Of a stretch of DNA of 64,000 nucleotides, positions 21,160 to 31,300 are shown in pieces. Under the pieces are notes generated by a model. That model did no database searches, was not told the DNA's origin, and was given only the letters and a program-made list of their open reading frames with translations. Every line of letters starts with the position of its first letter. Position 1 is the first letter of the stretch. A program made the translations under genes and the position numbers. The stretch is from Thermothielavioides terrestris NRRL 8126 (lineage: Eukaryota > Ascomycota > Sordariomycetes > Sordariales > Chaetomiaceae): NCBI RefSeq assembly GCF_000226115.1, contig NC_016462.1, forward strand, positions 1,488,001 through 1,552,000, in the 5' to 3' direction.

Positions 21160-24100
21160 ATGGTCCGGCTGCGAGAGGTCCCCAGGACTGCGGCCTTTGC
21201 CTGGTCGCCAGGCCCCAATCCCGTCCTTGTTACGGGCACCAGGTCCGGCGCAGTCGATGCCGACTTTTCAGACGAGACCAAGCTGGAGCTATGGGACCTC
21301 AACCTCGACACCGTTGACCAGGGGCTGGAGCTGCAGCCCATAGCCAGCATCACCACCGAGAGCAGGTATGCGCATTCGCGCGCTTTCGGCCGTGGTCCCA
21401 ATTGCTGACGACTCGGCGCCAGATTCTACGACATAGCATGGGGTGTCGCGAGTGACGAGCACCCGCGAGGTGTCGTTGCTGGCGCCATGGAGGATGGCTC
21501 GCTGCAGCTGTGGGATGCCGCGAAGCTCCTCGCCGGCGAAGACGCTCTCATGTCGCGCGATACCAAGCACACCGGACCGATCAAGGCGCTGCAGTTCAAC
21601 CCGCTGAGACCCCAAGTGCTTGCCACCGCCGGCGTCAAGGGCGAGCTCTTCATCTGGGACGTCAACGACACCTCGACCGCTTTCCGCCTCGGCACCGCCG
21701 CGGCCCACGACATCGACTGTGTCGCCTGGAACCGAAAGGTGTCAAACATCCTGGCGACGGGCAGCGCCGGCGGCTTTGTTACCGTTTGGGATCTGAAGAC
21801 CAAGAAGGCCTCGTTGACCCTGAACAACAACCGCAAGCCCGTCAGCGCGATTGCTTGGGATCCGCAGAACTCCACAAACCTCTTGACGGCCACCTCAGAC
21901 GACAACACTCCCGTGATTCTCCTATGGAATCTCCGGAATTCGCAGGCCCCCGAGAGGACGCTGCAAGGCCACGACCAGGGCGTCCTGTCGCTGTCGTGGT
22001 GCCAACAAGATCCCGGCTTGCTGATCTCTTGTGGCAAGGACAACAGAACCCTGGCCTGGAACCCGCAGACTGGCGAGCGTTACGGCGAGTTCCCCGAGGC
22101 CACCAACTGGACTTTCCTGACGCGCTTCAACCCTGTAAATCCGAACCTGACTGCGACCGCCTCGTTCGACGGCAAGATTACAATCCAGACCTTACAGAAC
22201 ACAAACCCTTCCGCTGTCCCGGCGGCGCAGACGAGCCTAGATGACGATGACTTCTTCTCCAAGGCCCCCACGCAAATACAGGGCGCGTCGTTCTCTCTGC
22301 CTCGGGCGCCCGTCTGGTTCGAGCGGCCAGTCGGCGTCTCCTTCGGCTACGGCGGCAAGCTTGTCATCTTCAAGAAGAACGACACGCCGGCCGGCCAGCC
22401 CCGATCTTCCAAGATCCAAATCTCTAGCTTCTCCGTCGACTCGGATATCGGCTCGGCTACCGAGAAGTTCGAGGAGGCTTTCAGGAATGGAGATATCGCT
22501 GCCATTTGCGACTCCCACGTGGCCGACGCCAAGACGGAGGAGGAGAAGGCCGACTGGCAGGTGCTGAAGACGCTGAGCGAATCGGACGGGCGCACCAAGA
22601 TACTTGAGTATCTGGGCTTCTCTAAGGACGAGGATGTCCCCGATGCCGCCGAGCAGGAGAAGTCAGCAACGTCAGATTCGAAGGAGGTGTCAAAGGAGGG
22701 CGGGCTGGCCCCGCCACAGGCCAACGGCGACGACGCAGCTAAGAAGAAGCATAAGCGTGTGACCAGCATGTGGGGCGACGCCGACGATGCCGACGACTTC
22801 CTCTCTGGCATCGCGGCCGCCAAGGGCGCCAAGACCGACAACCCCTTCCAGCTCATGGGTGACGGAGCCTCTGCCGAGGACCAGATCACCAAGGCCGTCA
22901 TTACGGGAAACTTTGAAAAGGCGGTCAATATCTGCATGAAGGAAGACCGGATCGCGGACGCCTTCATTCTTGCGAACTGCGGCGGCAAGGATCTCGTCGA
23001 GAAGGTGCAGACGGCCTATCTCGCGCAACAGAAGGGCGCGCCGAGCTACCTGCGCCTGATCAGCTCGGTGATCGGCAAGAACCTCTGGGACGTCGTGTAC
23101 AACGCAGACCTCGGCAACTGGAGGGAAACCATGGTCACGCTCTGCACCTTCGCCGAGCCGGCCGAGTTTCCCGACCTCTGCGAGGCGCTGGGCGACCGCA
23201 TCTACGAAGCGGGGTCGAGGAAAGACGCTTCTTTCTGCTATCTCGTGGGCTCGAAGCTCGAAAAGGTGGTGGATATCTGGATCGCCGAGCTTCAGGAAGC
23301 GGAACAGGCCGGGCTCCAGGAGGCCAGCAACGACTCCAACTTCTCCATCCACGCGCGGTTGCTGCAGCACTTCATCGAGAAGGTGACGGTCTTCCGTCAC
23401 GTCACCAAGTTCACAGACAACGAGAAGGGCCTCACCGAGGGCTGGAAGCTCGCGTCTCTGTACGACAAGTACACCGAGTACGCGGACATTGTCGCCGCCC
23501 ACGGCCAGCTGGCTGTCGCGCAGAAATACCTTGACCTGCTCCCGACCAACTTCCCTGCTGCTGAAGTGGCCAGGAACCGCGTCAGACTTGCTACGCAGAA
23601 GGCGGCTCCGCAGGCCGCCGCGCGACAGGCAGCTCCCTCTTCGCGCACAGCTTCCCGCGCCGCCGCATCTGTGGGCTATCAGCAGCCAGCATCCACCCCG
23701 GCCGTCGGGCCGAGTCCGCCGCACCCTTATGCGCCGCCCCTTCAGGCGCAAGCGCCGGCCCCGGCGCCGAACCCCTACGCTCCGCCGGCTACGTCCCAAT
23801 ATACGCCCGCCGGGGCGTCCCCGTACGCCCCGGCGGCGGGGTACACACCTTCTCCCTCGGCGGTCGGAGGATATGGACCTCCGCAGCCGACTTTCGGTCA
23901 GCCAGGATCGCAGGTGCCGCCGCCTCCACGGAGCACCGGTCCTCCTCCCAAGATCAACAAGGATGTCGGTTCGTGGAATGACGTGCCCATGGTCACCAAG
24001 CCTCCGGTCCGCAGAACCACCCCAAGCGTCCCACCCATTACGTCTCCCTTCCCCGGCCAGACAGGCTTGCAGTCGCCTCCGCCAGTCGGGCCTTATCAGC

Positions 24101-24656
24101 GCAGCGTACCTACACCGCCGCCGCCGCCCAAGGGATCTGCGCCTCCCCGGAATGTGGCGTCGCCGCCTGTTGGGCCTCCGCCGCCCGCTGGGCAGAACCC
24201 ACTGCGGCCGGCTTCGGTGGCGTCGAACGCGTCGACCAACCCGTATGCGCCTCCGCCGCCCTCGGCAGCAGGCGGGCTGCCGGCTCCGATGGTACCTCCG
24301 CCGGCTCCTCGGACGGCGTCGCCTTATAACCCTCCACCTGCAGGCCCTCCCCCGTCCAACAGATACGCACCGGCACCCTCCGCCCAACCGTATGGCCAAG
24401 GACCTACCTCAGCACCGGCAGCACCTCCCCCGTCGAACCCATACGCACCGCCGCCGGGTGGCCAGCCTCTCGCGCCGCCTCCTCAGCAGCAGTATTCAGC
24501 GCCACCGCCGTCAGCCGGTCGTCCTCCTGTTGGCCCTCCGCCAACTTCGAGCGGGCCTCCCCGTGCCGCCGCGGGTGGCCCTCCGCGGGCGGCCGCAGCA
24601 CCGCCCACGCAGACACCCCCGCCGCCGAAGGCCGCCGCTGCAGCGTCGCCGCCGGC

Positions 24657-24693
<37 letters not shown>

Positions 24694-25126
24694 GCCGAGA
24701 GGCGGCCGCCGGGCGACCGGTCCCACATACCGCCCAACGCGCAGCGCATGGTGGAGCTGCTCAGCCAGGACATGCAGCGGGTGGCGGCCAAGGCGCCGGC
24801 GACGTTCGCGCCGCAGGTCAAGGACACGCAGAAGCGGCTCGGCCTGCTGTTCGACCACCTCAACAACGGCGAGCTCGTCCGGCCGGACACGATCGAGATG
24901 CTGAATAAGATCGCCGAGGCGATCGCCGCGCGCGACTACGAGGTTGCTTCCAGACTGCAGGTGGAGATCCTGCGGGAGAAGACGGAGGAGTGTGGACAGT
25001 GGATGGTAAGCCTTTTCTTGTCTTTTGTCGTTCTTGTGCAGTATCTGGGACTTGCGACGGCTAACGCAGCGGTGTATGCAGACCGGACTGAAGAGGCTGA
25101 TCAGTATGAGCAAGGCGACGCCTTGA
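21160..25126 (+). CDS. sec31: COPII outer-coat protein Sec31
   Basis: Forms the outer cage of COPII vesicles with Sec13 and stimulates Sar1 GTP hydrolysis during ER export. Exons 21160-21365, 21423-25005 and 25082-25126 give 1277 aa. The N-terminal WD40 propeller (~1-350) starts [20 protein letters not shown] and has repeats such as [31 protein letters not shown] and [11 protein letters not shown]. The ALPHA-solenoid (~470-720) includes [15 protein letters not shown] and [21 protein letters not shown] long Pro-rich linker (~730-1160) with many PYAPP units binds Sec23/Sar1 in orthologues. It ends in a run of about 12 Gln, then the C-terminal helical domain ([20 protein letters not shown] onward). 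Intron 1 splits Arg69 (AG|A). The third exon encodes only [14 protein letters not shown], the usual Sec31 C-terminus. Confidence 0.95.
24658..24694 (+). repeat. CAG trinucleotide tract (poly-Gln) in sec31
   Basis: About 12 consecutive CAR codons, almost all CAG, encode poly-Gln near residues 1148-1159 of Sec31. It lies between the Pro-rich linker and the C-terminal domain. Confidence 0.95.
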
Positions 25127-25684
25127 ATGAATGGGGGGTTGGTGCTTTGGCAGGTGGAAAAGGAGGGGGGAAAAGGGGGTGGGCGAGGCGGGGGGCGTGT
25201 GAGTAGTCAAGGGAATTGGGTGGTTCGTGTTAGAATGTTAAGCTCGCGAAGAGAAAATGCGGTATCGTTAGAATGTGCCTCTTTACTCTCTTCGGAGCGA
25301 GATTGTAAAACTGTGAATCCTTTGCCCGTGTCAAGCTGTGGTCTTGTTCCCTGCCTGGAGTGCTGCTTCGTCCTATGTGACGTTTCCTTCCATGGTTAAG
25401 GCTCTTGCTTGGCTGCACAGTTACAGCACCGTATTTCGTACAGCACCGAGTATGTGGTACCGTAAAAAGGGGGACAAGTGTCAAAGGGGTGGAGTTGGCC
25501 ATCGTAGCTACCTTCCGATAAGATAAGGGATTCCTAGCTGAGGGCAGCCTCCACGCCCACGCCGTCTTGTCGATTTAACCTGAGCTCGACGTCACCGCCG
25601 CCCTACCCAGCTCTCCCGCCCTTCCCGTTCACAATTTCGCCAAATTCACACCTGGAGAACTCGGCCTGCAGATAGAGGGCGAGC
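25127..25684. other. Intergenic region, sec31 to get2
   Basis: 558 bp in tandem orientation. It should hold the sec31 3' UTR and the get2 promoter. No other feature seen. Confidence 0.4.
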
Positions 25685-26774
25685 ATGACACCAGAGGAAG
25701 AAGCTGCGTCGGCGCGTGCCGAAGAGCAGGCGCGGCTGCGCAAGGCCCGTCGGGAGGCCAAGATCCGCGCCGGCGCCGAGTCGAGGCTGAAGACCATCAC
25801 CGGCCTCGCAAGCGGCGTCCCGCGAGGTGCGTCTTGGTGGTTCTTGCGTTGAAACAACAATGCAATCTGCTCAGCTGGCAGCTAACATGGCCCGCCCTCT
25901 TCTTGCTTTAGACTCTCCGCCAGCAGCGACGGGAGCGCCTGCCGCTTCCTCGACAGCAGAGAGCGCCCCCGCCCGCACCACGCCCGTGGCGGGCCAACCC
26001 AAGCACGCCGACCCCGAAGAAGTCGACATCTCGCAACACTTCTACCAGCCGCGCACCACTGCCCGCTTGGGCCCGTCCTCCTCCTCCTCCTCCGCCTCCA
26101 ACAGCGCCGGCAACATCTCCGACGCCCAGCTCCGCCAGATGATGCTCGGCCTCGACCAACCCACCCCCACCTCCGGCACGCCAGCCCCCGACACCGCCGA
26201 CGAGCAGATGCTGCGCATGATGATGAAGATGCTCGGCGCCGACCCCAACTCCGCATCCACCACCACCACCACCAGCCCCGCCCCAGGCACCACCAACGCC
26301 CCCGTGCTCCCCGCCCGCTCGACCGCCCTCTACCGCCTCCTCCACACCCTCGTCGCCCTCTCGCTCGGCCTCTACATCGCGCTGTACACGCCCTTCACAG
26401 GGACCAAGCTCTCGCGCGACCGCGCGGCCGCCGCGGCCGCCGGCTCGGCCGAGGAGCGCGAGCGCCTGTACGGCGACGCCGACACCGCCGCGGCGACGCG
26501 CAATTTCTTCTGGGTCTTCGCCACCGCCGAGGCGCTGCTGCTGACCACGCGGCACCTGCTGGACCGCGGGCGCAGCAGGCTGGACGCGGCCGTCGCGGGT
26601 GGCGGGCCAAATGGCGGCGGTAGCCTGTTGGGACTGGTGGTCGGGTTCCTGCCCGACGGGGTGCGGGGCAAGGTCGAGTTGGCGATGCGCTATGGCGAGG
26701 TGCTCGGCGCGGTGCGGCGGGATGTGCTTATTTGTGTGTTTGTGCTGGGCGTGGCGGCTTGGTGGCGGGGGTAG
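25685..26774 (+). CDS. get2: GET complex subunit Get2
   Basis: ER-membrane receptor subunit that captures the Get3 ATPase for tail-anchored protein insertion. Exons 25685-25826 and 25912-26774 give 334 aa. The cytosolic N-terminus has the positively charged Get3-binding helix (EEQARLRKARREAKIRAG) followed by AESRLKTITGLASGVPR, the fungal Get2 signature. A Ser/Thr/Pro/Ala-rich linker contains DPEEVDISQHFYQP. Three hydrophobic segments follow: LLHTLVALSLGLYIALYTPF (~188-207), FFWVFATAEALLLTTRHLL (~245-264) and DVLICVFVLGVAAWW (~316-331). This matches the three-TM Get2/CAML layout. The intron splits Asp48 (G|AC). Residues at the extreme C-terminus are only WWRG. Confidence 0.88.
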
Positions 26775-28356
26775 TAAAATACATACATGCCCGGTGGGTT
26801 GGTTAGAGGGGCGGGTGGGATATGGTGAGTGGCGCTCAAATAAGTAGGTTTAGCACACTTGTTATTGCTCAATGACTTCGATGTTGTGGATGTGGTTGTG
26901 ATTGTGCAAGTGAAGGATAGGGTGGCTGGCTTCGGTCCGAGTGCTCCCTTCATGCGATGCTGACAAGAACCGACTTAGAGGGCAGCAGGCAGCATACGAA
27001 GGGTAGCCACCCCCTTAGGCTCCTAGGAGACATTAGACAGAGCACCTAAATGCCCATTCCGGAACAGACACCCGTCGGCCTGGGAGGGTAGGAACACGAC
27101 GCTGGCCTGCTGTCAGACTTCGGATGATTGTTGCTTCTCGTCTTGCGCCATCTGCAAGGTGATAGGGCACATAAAGGGGTAGCCACTCCTTAGCCTCCTT
27201 GGAGACATCAGAATCAGCTCCTGAGTGCCAAATCCAGAACAGACTCTCGTCGGCCTGGGAAGTAGGGACACGACACTACCCTGCTGCCAGACATTTGAAT
27301 GATCATTACTTCCGTACTTCTCGTCTCGCTCCATCTGCAAGGAGCTAGGCTAGTCCTGCCAGTGAGCAAGTCTCAGGTTTCTATAGCAACCTCCCGGACC
27401 GGACTGGACGACATCCATGGATGTGCTCTATTTCCCCTTCCATATCTCTATCAGAGTGTGTCATGCCTACCACCCGTCGCCCACAAAAAGCCCAGTCTTT
27501 TAACACAGTGCCCTTCCACGTTCCCGTCCTATTCCAGCCTCAGATTCCGATGCGATCAATCTCTCCGACCTCCATTCGCACCCGTTCCTACATCGCTGTC
27601 TAGTTAGTAGTAAGTACAACTTCACTAGCCGCACAAGCGCCCGCCCTGCTCGCTGGTCCCGACACCCCTGAATCCCCAATAATATCGGTACTGGCGGGTA
27701 TATTCGACCTCCTCACCCCTTACCACCCCCCAGCCCAAACAGGCCAGAGGCCTACCACCTCTTCTAGCGCAATGCTTGAATGAGCCGCGATGATGTTCTA
27801 CACAAGCGCACAGAAACAGGAAAAGCCCATAGAAAAACCCCCGTAAACAGCAGACGAACGCCCGTGCGATGCAAGCAAAGACCCAGAGAGGAGAAGAGAA
27901 GAAATAAAAAGCCAAGAGGAAAAGGGATCTTCAGCCCAAGCCGTGCCATACCATCCAGACCAAGCAAAAAGAGAACCCCAAATCTCCAAAGACAAGCCAC
28001 TCACTCGATTGCTCCGATGACACTCCAGCCAGACTCCCCAGTCCATGAAGAAATGATTTATGTCCTTAGAACAAGTCAAAGCCGACGCCACCTGCCACAG
28101 CCCCCATCGATTCCCAGCATCAAGCACGTCGGGCCTTGTACGGAGGAGACCAGCGCCAACCAAGCACAACAACAACCAACCCACCTTCTAAGTCTCATCC
28201 ACGACTCCGTCTCTGACCCAACTCAACTCAGCTCCCCTCCCACAACCCCAGCACGCCACTCACCCACTCACCCACTCACGCACACCCACCTCCCAAAAAG
28301 GGGAGAAAAAAAAAGTTACATCAACATCCCCCGTCTGCCCGACGCCTAACTACCTC
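26775..28356. other. Convergent intergenic region with a diverged duplication
   Basis: 1.6 kb between the 3' ends of get2 and the hybrid histidine kinase gene. It contains the two ~175-bp repeat copies listed separately and a CACTC/CACCC-rich tract near 28255-28300. No gene recognised. Confidence 0.45.
26996..27352. repeat. Diverged tandem duplication, two ~175-bp copies
   Basis: Copy 1 (about 26996-27172) and copy 2 (about 27173-27352) share, in the same order, GGGTAGCCAC, CTCC-TAGGAGACAT, CCAGAACAGAC or CGGAACAGAC, CGTCGGCCTGGGA, ACACGACNCT, CTGCTGYCAGAC, TGATNATT and CCATCTGCAAGG. Substitutions and small indels separate them. Neither copy has a usable reading frame. Confidence 0.8.
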
Positions 28357-31300
28357 TCAAAAGAACTTCGCCAACGCCCGATTGAGGCTGATGAAGTCGA
28401 CCGGCTTGGTGACGTAGTCATTGAAGCCGGCGTCGACACACTTCTCGTGCACGTCCGACATGACGTTGGCCGAGAGGGCGATGATGGGCAGCGGGGGGCC
28501 GCCGAAGCGGCCCTGGGCCTCCCAGGCGCGCACCTCGCGGCAGGCCTGGTAGCCGTCCTTGCGGGGCATGTGGAGGTCGCACTGGTTCCATGTCGCCGCG
28601 GACGCGAGGGAGGCGGTGTGTTAGCATGTATGTGTATGCATGTATGTATGTATATAACATGGTGTGTGTGTGTATGTGGGTTATGTCACTGTTGTTACGG
28701 GCCGTGTTTCGGGATAAGGGGTGAATTGAGGAGGGAGGGAGCGAACAAGGAAAAGGAGCAGGGGAAAAACTGAAAAAGAAAAAAAAGAAAGGAACAAAGA
28801 AGAGAAAAAAACGCACCAGAATCAGCGAATAGTACCCCCACCCGCGCGCAAACACCATCTCGGTGCACTCGACGCCGTCGGCGGCCAGCTCGACCGCCAC
28901 GCCGACCCGCTTCAGGTACTTCTGCAGCACCTTCTGGTTGACCGGGTTGTCCTCGACCAGCAGTACCTTGTAGCCCTTGCCAGCCATGCGGCGCTCCATG
29001 TCGACGTAGCTCTGCCGCTGGTCCTCGACCAGCCGCTGCGCCGTCGACCGGTTGTGGTCGATGCTCAGGTCGCGCTCCTTGGCCGGGTCGAAGATGACGG
29101 CGAACCGCGACGGCTTGACCGGCTTGTAGATGTACGTGACCCTGCCGTCCGACAGGATGTCCGCGTACTTGGTGCCCGCGACCAGCTTCGACACGGCCTG
29201 CCGCTGGACCGAATCCGAGAGGATCAGGATGGTCGTCTTGCCTGGCATGGTCGAGTCCGAGTGCATGACCTTGTCCATGAGCGAGATGATTTCTTCGGGG
29301 GACGGCAGGTTGACGACGATGTGCGTGAACCGGACCGAGTCTTCGCCCTGGATGAACGAGGTTGCCTCCTCGACCGAGGCGACGGCCGTCAGCTGGTGCG
29401 GGATGCTTTTGGGAAGCGTCATCTCTATGTGCTTCGTCGTGGCTTCGCGGCTGTGTGTCTGCGTGCAGATGATCAGGATGGAGTACATGGGCGGCGGCGG
29501 CGAGATGATCTTGTTGACGGTGGCCCCTTCCCGACTCGGCGTCGGTGTGGCCCCGGGGCTGCCCCTGCGCGACGGCACCTCCAGCTTCATCTGCGAGAGA
29601 TCTTGTCCGCTGGCGCGAGCCGCCTGGCTGAAGCGCACCAGGCCGGTATTCAGCGACGACACGGACGAACGGTCCGTCAACCGCGTACGGCTGGACGACG
29701 TCGATAGCTCGGAGCTACCGCTCGAAACGGCTGCCGGGGAGCCAGAACCACGGTCCACGGTAGACGGACTGTCCGAAGCCGCCGCGACCCCGTGGAGCGC
29801 ACTCACAGAAGGCGACGAGGCGGGAGGAGCGAGAGGCGTGTCCTGCGACGGGCCTGGCGTCGGCGTCAGCCGAGGCACTGTAGCCGCGTCTGGGTGGTCG
29901 TTCTCCGTTGGCAGCCCGAACCTTGCGGTGAACGTGAAGGTGGACCCCTCGCCCGGTACGGCAGTGCCTACCATCTTGCCGCCGTGCAGCTCGACCAGCT
30001 GACGTGAGATGACCAGGCCCAGACCACTCCCGCCATGCTGCCGGGTGCTGCTGCCGTCGATCTGGCTGAACGGCTTGAAGATCAGCTCGGCCTCCGCCTC
30101 GGTGAAGCCCCTGCCCGTATCGATGATGGAGAACTCGAGCATGATCTCATCGGGCCGCAGTTCCACTCCGTCGGGCGCGACGACCTTGCATCTGCTGAAC
30201 ACCTCGCCCTGGCTGGTGAACTTGATTGCGTTCCCGATGACGTTGAGCAGCACCTGGCGAATGCGCACCCTGTCTCCCTTGACCCAAGCCGGAACGTCTT
30301 CCTCGACCACGTAGTTGAGCTCGAGCCGTTTGGCGATCGCCATGGTCGACACGAGTTCGTTCACGTCCTCGATCAAGGAGCGTGTGTGGAACCACTCATA
30401 GCTCAGCTTCATCATGCCCGCGTCGACTTTGGAGAGGTCGAGGATGTCATTGATGATCATGAGCAGGCTGTTGGCGCTGGTCTGAATCGTGTTGGTGTAG
30501 TCCCGCTGCTCCTCGTTGAGCGTGGTGTCCTGCAAGAAGCTGACCATGCCCGAGATGCCGATGAGCGGCGTCCGGATTTCGTGCGACATGTTGCTGAGGA
30601 AGCGGCCTTTGGAGTCCATCGCCTCCTTCAGCTTGGCCTCTAAGAGCTTGAGGTCGTTGATGTCCGTGGCCGAGCCAAAGTACGAACTCGCACCGTTGCC
30701 AAAGTCGACACTGTCAATCTCCACGCAGCGGATGAGGTGCCATCGGTACTCGCCGCTCTTGGAGCGCAGCCGAATCTCGGTCGTGTACGACAGCCGCCCG
30801 CTGCTATCCGTCGACACCTTGATTACGCCCTGCCGGGCGAGCTCCGCAAGTTTCGTAAGATTCGTAGTCGGATGATCGTACGTGGGGCCGTCGTTGTTGC
30901 TGCTGCCGCTGCTGCCGGAGCTGTCGTTCCTTGAGAGCGTGTGCGGATGATCTTTGATATTGGCATCGCGGGACATCGGCGCTTTTGAGGCCCGCCGGGC
31001 AGCCGTGTAGTCAGCCGAGAACGAGCGGCCGTGGGTCCTCAGATCGGCCTCCGAAGCCAGGCCCGGCTGTTTTCCAAGGGGGATCCGGCATTTGGCCAGG
31101 TCGTCCGGATGCACGTAATTCATAAATCCGAGCCCGAGAGCGCCGTGGAAGTCCTGGCCCGTGTAAGACAGCCATTGTTCGTTCGCAAACGTGATGCCCT
31201 CGTCCTCGGTCGCTGTGAAAATAATCTGTGGTATCAGGTTGGCAAGCAGGCGATGCTTCGCCTCGGACGTCTCGATTTCTTCTTGCCGCGCTGCCCTCAG

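Noticed and set aside
22690..24399. 569-codon open frame on the minus strand
   Set aside because: Antisense to the well-supported sec31 exon; Arg-rich, low complexity, no family match. It is a GC-bias shadow.
23489..24904. 471-codon open frame on the plus strand
   Set aside because: Alternative frame of the Pro-rich part of sec31; composed of Arg/Pro/Ser runs with no conserved motif.
28240..28310. CRISPR-like or satellite array from repeated CACTCACC units
   Set aside because: Only a few short, imperfect units without spacers; a simple-sequence tract in a eukaryotic intergenic region.
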